DNA of 64,000 nucleotides, from the NCBI RefSeq assembly GCF_020921035.1, contig NC_063157.1, positions 9,336,001-9,400,000 of the forward strand, read 5' to 3'. The translations under genes were made by a program, and so were the position numbers. Below the pieces are notes generated by a model that was not told the origin of the DNA, searched no databases, and saw only the letters and a list, made by a program, of their open reading frames with translations. Numbering within the stretch: the stretch's first letter is position 1; every line of letters starts with the position of its first letter. Below are positions 1 to 10,766 of this stretch, piece after piece. This DNA is from Rhodamnia argentea. Lineage: Eukaryota; Streptophyta; Magnoliopsida; Myrtales; Myrtaceae.

Positions 1-100
1 ATCGAAAAATTCTTCATGAAATTCTTTTCGGGCCTAAGTTCACTTGTGTTTAAAATTTTGTTTGAAAATTCTAAACATCTCCCCAGCTGAGTCGCCAAGT
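1..100 (-). mobile_element. Start of internal region of a gypsy-type LTR element (runs off window)
   Basis: Read on the minus strand, this stretch follows the LTR end and begins with a GGCGACTCAGCTGGGGA-like run, a motif I associate with the first internal bases after the LTR of some large plant Ty3/gypsy elements. The rest of the element would lie to the left of the window. No coding sequence is visible in these 100 bases. The assignment depends on the LTR next to it. Confidence 0.5.
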
Positions 101-3100
101 CGTCGCGACCTAAAAATCAAGGTTCATAGGTTAATGGATTACTAGGTTAATTAAATTAACTAACCTAGCTTGAGTCCTCCCGAACTCTACAAACTCGCAA
201 CTTATGGTTCAAATAATTAACAAGCAAAAAGATTTTAAAATTGGAGTCGCCACTAATCATTTTATGGTAGGCTGATTAGACACCTAAATAAAGTATCGGG
301 AGAAATACTTTATTTCTACGAACCAGAGATTCATTGAGTTCGGGAACTTGGTCACGCTAATATTTCTATTAACGTCCTTTTGATACCTTTCATTTCAATG
401 AAAATTATCTAAGTTGGCAACTTTCAAGGATTCTTATTAAAGCTTCAAAAGTGTAATATTTTTTTTATTTAAATGGATGATGTAATGCATGAATGTAATT
501 GTATTTTAAGAACACAATTATTCTAATGACATGATAAATGAAGACTATCCTAGTATGACATGAATGCGTAACGAATTTTTTAGTTTTTGAATCTAAAAAA
601 AAAATGCAAAACAGCATAAATTCTAACCTGCATGTTATGCAAAAATGACACGAATTTAATCTAAATGACATATGATATTAGACTAAACTAGTCTATTGAT
701 TTAAAATGAACGAACCTAAATGACATGCAAATATAAAATGGCATTGCCAAGCTGATACTACATGCAATAAATAATATGACAAAATGACATGCCAATCTAT
801 ATGATATGATAGACTTTAATAACGCGGCAAAACTATATGTCATGGGGAATTAATGCGACATGGAAATGACATAACAATCATGCGACTAAACCTACATGAC
901 GTGCATATATAAAATGAATGTATTCAATCTATATGAACAGAATGTTCCAAACTATATGCGACTACATGAGATGTTTTTGGTGTTTTATTATTATTATTAT
1001 TTTTTACGTAACAAATCAAATCATGCATGATCTTTTACGAAAATATTTTTCCGATTCGAATTGCATAACGGGTTGGATCAAGGAGTCAAATCTGGTGGTT
1101 AAGATTAGACATCTCGATCCCCGTGCCATCTAGACAAATCTCGGGGTTGAGATTAGTCCAAATTTGCACATTGTGGGTAGGGAATCACCCCTTTGATTCG
1201 AAACGGTTTTCTAATCTATAAAACATGCTAACGATGCCGGAGAAAGAAAAAAAAATAGGCAACTATCATATATTGCAATATCAATAGATAAGATTTGCCT
1301 AAACATAGATAAAATTTGCCTAAACGAAAATCATTCAATATTCACATAATATTAAAAAAGCGAGAAACGAAACACGAACAAATCGAAGTTTACCTAATCT
1401 GAAAAAAATTCAGATTTTTGCTCCTCGTTTGGATCCGGATGGGAGTTGCGGATGAGGATCGGCTCAAAGAGAGACCCGCGCTGGACTTGATGGTGGTGCC
1501 GATGCGGGTCAATAGTGGTACATCAGTCTTGCAGGCATCACCGAATCACTACAGGTGATGCTCCTTCGCTGGACTTGGATTGTTTGAACTTTCTGGTCAA
1601 CAAAATAATGGGACAAAAGCGACCTGTTAACAAAAGGAACAAATCTTCCCTCTTTTATTGCTTTTATGTGCTTCTTGTATCTTCTGCAGACAGGAAAAGT
1701 ACACTAAAAGTGCCATAACTTGTGTACGGCGTTCACTTGAGCGCCATAACTTTCAAAAATTGTTCACTTAAGTGTTACGTCGGAATAAAATCGCTCACTT
1801 GAGTGCTACGGTAACTTTTCCGGCGTGCCACGTTAGCTTTCGGGCGTCTACGGTAGCTTTTCCAACGTGCTACGGTAACTTTTTTGCGCGTGCCACGTTA
1901 GCTTTCCGGCTGCCACGTCAACATGGCACTCAAGTGAATGATTTTTGAAAGTTATGGCACTTAAGTGAACGTCGTACAAAAGTTATGGCATTTCTAGTGT
2001 ACTTTTCCCTCTGCAGACTTATGGCAGGACGTCATGCCAAGAGGACTTCAAGAATGCCGACTTTCATGTAAGGACTCCACTGGTTCAATCGAAAGACTTT
2101 TGACCCGCCAGTATGGATTTGTTCGAGATGAATGCAACCGGGGAGCGTCGAGCATCAGCACTAGTACAAATCCCGGTCGCGAGTCTTATTCGTCCAGATG
2201 GAGGAATAGCATCGGAAAGCGATGTAGGACCACAGAGCAGGATGCTTGCGGGATTGACCGGAGAAGTCATACATTTGGGAGCCCGTTAGACGAGCATATG
2301 GATCGCTTGAACCAAAGTAGTTGGAACAAAGCAGTGCACCCTATTTGTCTCAAATTCTACTCGTGGACTCCCTTTGGAGAGTCTCTCTCTCTCACTCTTT
2401 TTCTACTCTCTCTCTCTGGCTTTTCTGGACGGAGCTCCCCCTCCTCACACTTCTCTCTTTCTCTAGCTGGACGAAACTCACTCTCTTTTTGTTTTAAAAA
2501 AACTCGTCTAACTTTTCTACCACTATGATACTCTGGAGCCCCCTGCGGTGAAGAAGGACGTGAGTTCCTTTTATAGACAAAGACCGCTTGAGCTTTTTTT
2601 TCAAAACAAATCAGATTTCTCTTTGTATCTTTTAGGAAGTGCGAAGCTGTTGGAGCTGTTTTGATCTGTGAGGATTTTCCAAGAATCTCGTGCTTTCTCC
2701 ATGCAATCTATTCGGTTTTCTTTTTCGTATCTTTTGGGATTTGGACGTGTGAAAACCTCCCCCGCTTTGCAAGTTAAGATCTATTCTGGAAAAATCAATT
2801 CTGGTTCACCAAATCTCCCTTTCTCTAACTGATATCACTTTAATGGCGAACAAGTTCGGACGTCCTTCTATCTCTAGCCTTATAAACAGCACCATATGAA
2901 CCTTAGAAGAGATCTTACTGGCCTACCTAGCCCCTGCATGTCCCTGCGAAGAAAAGGATTCACTTCCCTTGGTTGAATCCTTTAAAACTATCACCACCAG
3001 TCCTCCTCACTACCGTCCCGCTAATGGACTCCCTATCGTTCGGTTTCACCACGAATGTCGAGAAACCTTCGACATTGTCCTTCTCGTTGTCATCTTCGAA

Positions 3101-3230
3101 ACGTAGTGCATAAAATAAACTATCCTATATGAAAATGATTTGAATATTTTTTCTAGGGACTAAAGTTAGTCCCTAATTTTTATGCAAAAATTCATGACTA
3201 AAAAAAATAGCCAAAATTTAGGTGTCAACA
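101..3230 (-). mobile_element. Long terminal repeat of a Ty3/gypsy-type element, family A
   Basis: The minus strand starts TGTTGACACCTAAATTTTGG at 3230 and ends near a TTAGGTCGCGAC block at 101. The same start and end blocks bound the repeat at 57057-59447 on the plus strand, so these are two members of one LTR family. The length of about 3.1 kb suits the long LTRs of Tat/Ogre-like gypsy elements, but no gag or pol is visible to confirm this. The LTR is interrupted by a MITE at 1692-2009. Small open frames within it (for example 2034-2528) have no recognisable domain and are treated as chance. The partner LTR is outside the window, so no target duplication can be checked. Confidence 0.65.
1692..2009. 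mobile_element. Mutator-like MITE with 9-bp target duplication
   Basis: A 318-bp element has terminal inverted repeats of roughly 60 bp: AGGAAAAGTACACT at the left matches AGTGTACTTTTCC at the right, and the match continues through the CATAACTT/AAGTTATG blocks. It is flanked by the perfect 9-base duplication TCTGCAGAC at 1683-1691 and 2010-2018. A 9-base duplication with long inverted repeats is characteristic of Mutator-like elements. The middle carries several near-repeats of a GCCACGTTAGCTTTCCGGC-like motif and no coding frame. It is inserted inside the gypsy LTR, so it is younger than that LTR. Confidence 0.8.
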
Positions 3231-4139
3231 GACCCCTCCCTTTTTGCGCCTCTTTATTTACTTCACTTCTCTCCGTCTCTCCTCTCCTCCCCCGTTTGAA
3301 TCACCGAGCCCTAATCTGATCCTAAAGACCAAGGAGGGAGTTCCTGGGTCTTGATTTTCTGTCGAGTATTGGGATCCCACCAAGAAGATCTTATGCAATT
3401 TTCGTGTTCCTGCAAATGTTTGTTTACTTGATGAGTGAATTTTAATCCTTTTTCGACAAAAAGTTGCCATTTTTAAGACAAAGTATAGATGTGGGTAAAC
3501 GATCGTTGTCGGTGAACAAAGACTAGGTTCGGATCTACGCCGTATACGTCATCGACCGGCGGCGGATGCTGCTGTTCCTCTCATTCCACACCCTCCTCTT
3601 CAACCCAAATCTGGATGAGGCCTCGCCCGCAACTAACGAGCCTCGTCTGTCCTTGCTTGGGGCCGGCCACCCTTGCCCGGGGCTAGAACCACCGTTGGCC
3701 CTTCGGCAATGGGTAGTGGCGGTGGCGGGGCCTCGAGTGAGGCCCTGCCCTTTTTTTTTTTTTTCCAGTATAGTTGTTTTCCTTTTCAAATAAATTTCTA
3801 GCTTTTTTCAATTTTTAACTTAATATAAATAGATTTCGAAAAATAAAATAATTAAAAATGTTACATATGATAAGGAAATTAATTTAAAAATGCCACGCTA
3901 GCATTTTCCATTTGATAAAAATGACGATGTTAATAAAAGGACTTGATTAAACCAATTTGATATGTTTTAGGACTTGATTGTAATTTTTTACAAGCTTTAG
4001 AACTCAATTGTACTTTCGTGATAAATTTAAAAAATTTTAGTGAATATACCCCTAGTATTTATATTTGGGGCCCCGGTCGCCCTCATGCGAAAACTCAAGT
4101 GAAAGGAAACAGAGTCCGTAAACAAGGGGAAGGTGCACC
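3231..4139. other. Intergenic, with a GC-rich repeat fragment at about 3590-3760
   Basis: No gene is supported here. A GC-rich patch at about 3590-3760 contains GGCCTCGCCCGC and CTTGCCCGGGG-like words. Similar words recur at 4400-4510, 7260-7350, 13180-13510 and 33490-33610, which suggests pieces of a dispersed repeat family. The open frames at 3535-3793 on both strands coincide with this patch and are composition artefacts. Confidence 0.4.
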
Positions 4140-4760
4140 AAAAAAAAAACGAGGGAAAAATTATAAAAAAATTCTAAACCTATTATAATTATGTCAATCC
4201 AGTCATTAATCTAATTTTTTTGTCATTTGAGTCCTAAACCTTTTTCATTCCTATCAATTCAATCCATTCTTTTAATTTTGGCATAAAATTACTAACGTGG
4301 ACAGCGGCCTTTTCATGTGGCGACGCAAGTGTTGACATAGACAATTTCATTGTTATTATTATTATTCATTTTTTCCTCTGTGGTTGGCGATGTCATCGGC
4401 GACCCTTGCCCTCGCCGGATCTAGTGAGGTCGGGCCTCACCCATGGCCGACGAGGACGAGGATCGCCAGCCCGATCACTAGCGAGGGCGAGGGTGAGGGC
4501 AAGGTCAACCTCACTTAGGGATTGTGAGGTTCAAAAAGAAAAAACACATAAGAAAAGGAAAAAAAAAAGAGGGAAAAAATCATAATAAAAATTATAAAAG
4601 TTATTATGCCAGTGTCATGTGGCGTCATGTAGGATGAGTAGCGTCCTTGTCGGCGACTTTTGGTCATTTTTTTTTTATCGGATGGACTGAATTGACATAA
4701 ATGCAGAATGTTTATGACTCAAGCGGCTAAAAAAAATTGTTATCGATATTTAAATTGTTT
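4140..4760. repeat. Inverted-repeat, non-autonomous element
   Basis: Outer sequences such as AAACCTATTATAATTATGTC on the left and GAATTGACATAAATGCAGAA on the right are partly reverse complements, around a GC-rich centre containing GCGAGGGCGAGGGTGAGGGC. A related arrangement occurs in intron 3 of the reductase gene (7255-7660). No transposase is present. The ends are approximate and no target duplication was identified. Confidence 0.45.
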
Positions 4761-5059
4761 TCTATCGATTAATCATTTCAAACGGCATAAATTATCGCTT
4801 TTAAGAAAGAAAATTCAAAATGATTTATTTTTCGATGGACAAATGATCCCTTTCCTTTAATCACGAGACCAACTTTGTCAAATGAGAAAGTTTCTTTTCA
4901 AAGGTACTTGTCCGTTTTGTGGTCGATTTGGCTTTTGAGGCAGCCGACAGGGAGAAAGAGCCCCCAACCTGTCCCTGGCATACAAAATTCAGAGCACCCA
5001 AGGCAATCGAACCGGCGAGCCAAATAAGAGAGGAGGAGACGAAGAGTTTGGGGGCAAAA

Positions 5060-8000
5060 ATGGATAGAGAGGCAGAAAAGAGCAGGATCCTCATCTTTGG
5101 CGGCACCGGATACATCGGCAAACACATGGTGAGAGCGAGCGTCTCTTTGGGCCACCCGACCTCCATTTACGTCCGCCCCGCCGCCGCGCCCCAAACCCGA
5201 ACTTTGAGTCTCGACCTCCGTCGCGAGTTCCACTCTGCTGGCGTTCGCATTATCGAAGTACGCTCACATCTCTCTTTCTCTCTCGTGCGATAGGATCCCG
5301 ACCGGACTCGTTTTCTTTTTTTTCCATCGAAGAGGTAACATAACGACTGTGTAGATTCGACGCGGACACGACTGTTGACAAAGGTTATGTTTTTTGACCG
5401 GCGTGCTGTACGTTATGGATATCAATCACCTGCAACATTTTTACGATCCATCGATCGGGAGATTGGTTTGGAGGAACGGGAACGAAGCAAAACCGGCCAT
5501 TAAAGCGTGTGCTAACATTCCACTTTGTTGTGGCAATGAAACAGGGAGAGCTAGAGGAGCATGAGAAGATGGTGGCGGCGCTGAAGGAGGCGGACGTAGT
5601 CATCTCCGCTCTTGCGTACCCTCAAGTGCCCGACCAGCTCAAGATCATCGACGCCATCGTCGCCGCCGGCAACATCAAGGTAAGTTATCTCTCGCCGGTC
5701 TAGTAAATCGGCCGTTTGATCTCTCTCTCTCTCTCTCTCCCTTTTTGCACGGAGATGTTCTTTCTCTCTTCTTTCTCAAAGCCGAATTCACCCGGTTTAA
5801 CCCCAAACTAATACACATGTGATAAATTTACCTCAAATTAATTTTTTTTATCACAAAAACCTCCAAATAGGAATTTATATGATAAATTTATTCCAAACTA
5901 ATTTTTTTACCACAAAAAACCTTAAATAAGTTTACCTTTGAGAAATTTGCCACAAATTAATTTTTTTTATCACGAAAGACTCCTAACTAGTACACTCGTG
6001 ATAAGTTTACCCCAAATTAATTTTTTAACAATCAAAAATCCTAAACTGGTATAGTTGTGACCAATTTATCCTCTGTTTGTAGCCGTTAAATTGGACTAAT
6101 ACCATGAATGACTCCAAACCGATACACTTGTGACAAACAGAGGGTAAAAAATCTAAATCGATACACCCATTAACTGTCATGTGTCATTCAACTCACCAAT
6201 TTGACCGTAAAATGAATTTTTGGTGGTTAAAAAAAAAATTGGGGTAAATTTATCACGGATGTATCGGTTTGTGATTTTTGGTGGTAAAAAAATTAGTTTG
6301 TGGTAAATTTGTTATAGGTGTACCTCTTGGGGTGTTTCGTGATAAAAAAATTAGTTTGAAATAAATTTGGTTGTATGTATATCAATTTGGAGCTTTTCAT
6401 GCTATTAATTCATAATTATACGAGAGAGCTCTAAATTTCTTATGTATGTATCTTACTAGAGTGGGTTCGATCCAAGAGGGCTATACTTTCTTGGATTCAA
6501 AACCATGGTCCAAAATTATTCGTGAAAATAATGTGTCAGCTTGGCTTACCTGCATTTAGTGCCATTATAAATATAGTCAGCCGTACGGAGTCTCGTCTTT
6601 GACGTCATGTAATAAATGTTCTACTTTGTCTGGTACTTCCTATGCATCCAAATATTGGCATTAGGTTAGGTGCAAATTGAGGAAAACGATGAGATAGAAT
6701 AATCGGATCAAACACTTGAAGTTTAGTTATAAAGTTTATGGGGATCGACCGACCTTTCAATTCGATAGATTCCCATGGACGTTGTCATACGTTGGAATCG
6801 GTCAAATCATAAGGTACCGATGAAATCCTGGGGGTTAATTGCATAACCTACCTCGTCTAGTTGCTTATTAGGATGACCCGATAACAGAAATTTTATATCT
6901 CACTTTCATTCTCAAACTAGATTATTATTATTATTATTATTATTATTATAAATGACAAATTTTCCTTCCTATCATTATTGTCATTATTTTTTGGACCAGA
7001 GGTTTTTGCCGTCTGATTTCGGGTGTGAGGAGGATAAAATAACGCCACTCCCTCCATTCCAAGAATTCTTGGAGAAGAAGAGGAAGATTAGGAGGGCCAC
7101 CGAGGCTGCAGGCATTCCTTTCACCTTCGTAGCGGCAAACTGCTTAGCCGCATACTTGGTCAATATTCTCCTCCATCCGCACGACCTCCATGGTGAAATT
7201 GTTGTCTACGGCAATGGTGAAGCCAACGGTATATACTCTCTCTCTCTGAAAGGTTGGAACGGTTAAATCTTTATTGGGCGAGGCCGACCTCGCCAAAACG
7301 ATTAAATTTGATCTGGGCAAGGCCAAGCCTCACTAGTGGCCCTCGCCTCTAGCCGGTCACAAATCTGGGGATCCACTGAAGGAAGAAGAAGAAGGGGAAA
7401 ACAAAGAAGAAGAAGAAGAAGAAGAAAAACAAAGGCAAAAATATAAATAATAAATAACTTGAAACCTATTAAAACATTATAAAAACTATCTCGTTAGCGT
7501 CAGCAGCGCCACGTCATCTTCGACCGGTCAAAGTTGGTCGGATGAACTAAATTGACACAAATGCAAAAAGGTTTATGATTTAATTGGTAAAAAGACATTG
7601 AATTGACACAATTATAATAAATTTATGATTTCTTTAATAACTTTCTCCAAAGAAGGTCGTTCTAACTTTTTTACTTTGGTAATGTTGTCCCCGAACATTG
7701 TTTATCCGTGAACCATATTTTTATCCCCATTAGTTTTTCCGTTAAGAAATCGTCGAAAAAGTTTAGAGACTTTCCCGCCATTATCCTATTTATTTTCCAA
7801 CTTTAAGTATGATTGGCGTATAGGTGTGTGTGTGTACATACATACATACATACATACATACATACATACATAGACACACTTAAAGTTGAAGATTATATTT
7901 TCCATCACGTTGCTCATGTGACGACTTGAAGATTATATTTGGTGTTAGCCGTGCTTAATTACGAGGAAGACGTAGGGAAGTACACGATCAAGGTGGCAAA

Positions 8001-8596
8001 TGATCCGAGAGCGCGCAATCGGGTCGTCACTTATCGCCCCGAACCCAACATAATTTCTCAGAACCGACTGATTTCGCTGTGGGAGGAGAAAACGGGTCGG
8101 AGCTTCAAGAGAGTCTACGTCCCCGAGGAAGATCTGGTCAAGCTGTCCCAAAGTAAGTCCGAAATTTTATCAAAATGTCGCTAACTATTTGATATTCCCT
8201 CGGCGCCCCCCCGCATTTTGCATCAATTGCGATAACGTCCTTGCATTCATCTTAATTAGTCGCGATACCCCCCCGGCAATTTCTTGAAAAACATCGTCGC
8301 CGCCCCCAACATCGGCCTAGACATGATTTTTTTTTTTTCGAATTGATTCAAGAGAAGTTGCTGACACTTTGCGGTTTTATGTCCTGTGTTAAGCTCTGCC
8401 ACCTCCAGACAACATACCTGTCTCCATACTTCACTCCATATTCGTCAAGGGAGATCTGATGAGCTACGACATAAATGAAGACGACCTCGAGGCTTCAAGA
8501 TTATACCCGGAAATGCAGTACACCACCATTGATCATCTCCTCGATGTCTTCCTCACAGATCCTCCAGAGCCACCAGCCATGGCTGCTTTCAAATGA
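5060..8596 (+). CDS. EGS: Eugenol/isoeugenol synthase-like NADPH-dependent reductase
   Basis: Five exons: 5060-5257, 5545-5679, 7000-7228, 7949-8152 and 8394-8596. They give 322 residues, usual for the PIP family of reductases (pinoresinol-lariciresinol, isoflavone and phenylcoumaran reductases, eugenol synthase). The N-terminal Rossmann motif is [10 protein letters not shown] (about residues 14-23). [12 protein letters not shown] (112-123) leads to EKKRKIRR, where Lys138 aligns with the catalytic lysine of basil eugenol synthase. The C-terminal block [17 protein letters not shown] (from 256) resembles eugenol/isoeugenol synthases more than isoflavone reductases, from memory of the family. 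The expected reaction is NADPH-dependent reduction of coniferyl acetate to eugenol or isoeugenol in the cytosol, giving phenylpropene volatiles. All introns are GT-AG and all phases agree. Introns 2 and 3 are enlarged by repeats. Which isomer is made cannot be read here, and a related phenylpropanoid reductase remains possible. Confidence 0.88.
5795..6400. repeat. Inverted-repeat element in intron 2 of the reductase gene
   Basis: The left half has repeated blocks of the form GATAAATTTACC.CAAATTAATTTTTTTATCAC. The right half has the reverse pattern, GTGATAAAAAAATTAGTTTG..ATAAATTTG. The arrangement implies a long imperfect hairpin with internal tandem copies of a unit of roughly 60 bp. No coding capacity. 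It lies wholly inside intron 2 (5680-6999) and accounts for much of that intron's length. Confidence 0.6.
6921..6949. repeat. (ATT)n microsatellite
   Basis: About ten uninterrupted ATT units close to the 3' end of intron 2 of the reductase gene, some 50 bases before the acceptor at 6999. Confidence 0.9.
7255..7660. repeat. Repeat fragment in intron 3 of the reductase gene
   Basis: This stretch shares words with the element at 4140-4760, including GATGAACTAAATTGACACAA and AAACCTATTA, and the GCGAGGCCGACCTCGCC palindromic patch. It includes a GAAGAAGAA tract at about 7380-7427. It is probably a copy of the same non-autonomous repeat family. No gene is present in it. Confidence 0.45.
7822..7872. 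repeat. (GT)n followed by (ACAT)n microsatellite
   Basis: A short GT run changes into about nine ACAT units, within intron 3 of the reductase gene and about 75 bases upstream of exon 4. Confidence 0.9.
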
Positions 8597-10766
8597 GATG
8601 ATTCCCATAAGGTCGAGCTCCAGCAGTTAGCTGGAGCACAAGGTGCTGAACTACAACCAAAGCATTGCTTTTCTTTGTTTCCCTTCGTTTTTTTTTTTTT
8701 TTTTTGGTCAGTTGAGACTCGGTCCCGTTGTTCCGAGCCCTGCTGTTTCTGTCCGTTGTATGGAGGAATAACAGTTTTTCGCGCGCAGCGCGAGGACGAT
8801 TAGATAATGTCAGCTTGTGACAAGCCACTAGAACAACCTAAAAGAACCACTGCTCACTTTTCTCGTAATATCTCCTCTGAGAGACATCCTAAGCCGTTTG
8901 CGGAACATCGAACCGTATACATTCGGAAAAAAAGACGTGTTGCTATAGGTACGCGAACAAGACTTGGCATGGAGTTTGCTTATTACAGTGAGCAGGCCGA
9001 AGAATTTCCAGGAGGTGAGAAGCAAAAGCTTTCCGTGGCGACGAAAGTTCAAGAGGCCTGTTAGTCGTTCAACATATGAAAAGGCATTGAAAAACAGGAA
9101 GACATGAGAACGAGGGGTTCGCAGTTGATCCATTCGGACCAAAAAAAAAAAAAAACCAAGATTTGAAGCCATTTAATCTCCTACACAAAGCTGCAACTTA
9201 TTCAAGGTCATGTCTCGTTACGCTCTAAATATTGTAGTGAAGAATGCATTGTAGTTGAACTGAAGTGAAGCACCTACCATGAAGCAATATAGATTGATGG
9301 TAAAGCCACTAGTAGGCATTGATCTGTTAGAAGCTGCAAATGGGATGGCAACTAGGAATGAAGTATCCCGTCCTAAAGTTCGGCTTAGTAGAGGAAGGAT
9401 GTGTGAAATATGATATTTTCGAAGTTGTGGAAGCATCAGGAAAAACCCACTCGAGAAACTCCCCGGCAAAGCTACGTAGTGAAGGAAACTACGATCGAGA
9501 GTGATTCGGAAGTGATTACCAGAGAGTGAATAGAGAAAATGTTCACGGCCGTTGGAAAATAAAGCCTCTGCGGATAGACATGAGTAAAAAAGCAAGAAAG
9601 TTCAAAGGCACGGATTGGAACTCAGATGGGAAGGATGAAGATGTATAGATTGGGGCTGGTCATTGTAGTTGAAAAGAAGAGCCTTAGACGAGAGGCGACA
9701 CGACCCCAAGTCTCTTGCTAGATCACTCTGTTATTGCGAGTTCTGTAAAGGCCCCTCGGTCGGGCCAAAAACCACTTCACTTTGCACGATGTACAGGCCA
9801 AAGTTCTGCATACACCAGTCATTAGCATATTCGACCAAGCAACAGTGACAAAAGTCTCTTCTCAGGTCAAAGACAAGGCTTACCTCCGCAGCCAGGTACA
9901 GTTAAGAAGACGGTTTTTTCCTCTCGTGTATCCTGAACAGAAGTCGACATACCTCTGGGGAGTGCAAACAAACTTGGCTTGGTCAAGAATAAGAATCCTA
10001 GAGTGTTCTGAAGATACACTGAAGGATCGAGTTGTCAACCAACCTTCAATCTGATAATCGTGCCGCTAACGTCGTCAAGCTTTCGTTCAGTCAGCACGGG
10101 GATTTTATTAGCTAGAACAATAGAGAGGACTAAATTTGCGAGAGGAGTGATGCTCGGTATATTAAGATTAGTCTCTAACACTGATATACTAAGTACTTTA
10201 ATAGACTGCAAGCAGGCAGTTTAACAAGTGATCCAATTCAACACTCGGTGAAAGTTTGCCACATCCCAGTATATCCGTCAAATAAACCAATCTTCATATA
10301 CCTAGCATTGTTCTTGCTTCTTAACAAAGGAAATGAGCTGCTTCTCTAATCAAGGCCTCCTGCTCGTAAACAGATTTAAAGGACGGTTGACCATACCTTG
10401 CGCGAGCTCTAAAGTCACTAAATTCATTTAGCCATTGGACTGCAAACTGCTACCTAGATTCTTCTACATTCACAAAATTCATGGAGGCATTTAGAGAGTG
10501 GAGAGAGGACGCTCGCACTCCCATCTGTCGATGCAATGGCAATGATGAAGACTATAACAAAAACAGACTATGTTACAAGTGTGAATTGGCCTGCTCATTA
10601 GATCGCCGAACATCAATGCAAATGAAAGAACTGACCTGTATGGCTAGGCAACAAATTTCCTAAAGAATTCCGTCCCAGATTCCAAAGACACACCAAAACC
10701 GCGGGTCAACAGGCGGAAGAAATTATATGAGGGCATCGAACTTGCAATCTTGCAAGTTCTTCAGCT
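8597..10766. other. Intergenic, between two convergent genes
   Basis: This stretch holds the 3' flank of the reductase gene (+) and of the fucosyltransferase-like gene (-). It has a T-run at about 8688-8705 and an A-run at about 9139-9154. Open frames of up to 125 codons (9218-9595, minus) show no recognisable domain or flanking splice logic. I see no RNA gene or repeat that I can name. Confidence 0.4.

Noticed and set aside
2034-2528. 164-codon open frame on the plus strand
   Set aside because: It lies within the gypsy LTR, is of low complexity (Ser/Leu-rich CT runs) and has no recognisable domain.
9218-9595. 125-codon minus frame downstream of the reductase gene
   Set aside because: No domain, no splice partners and no family resemblance; length is within chance.
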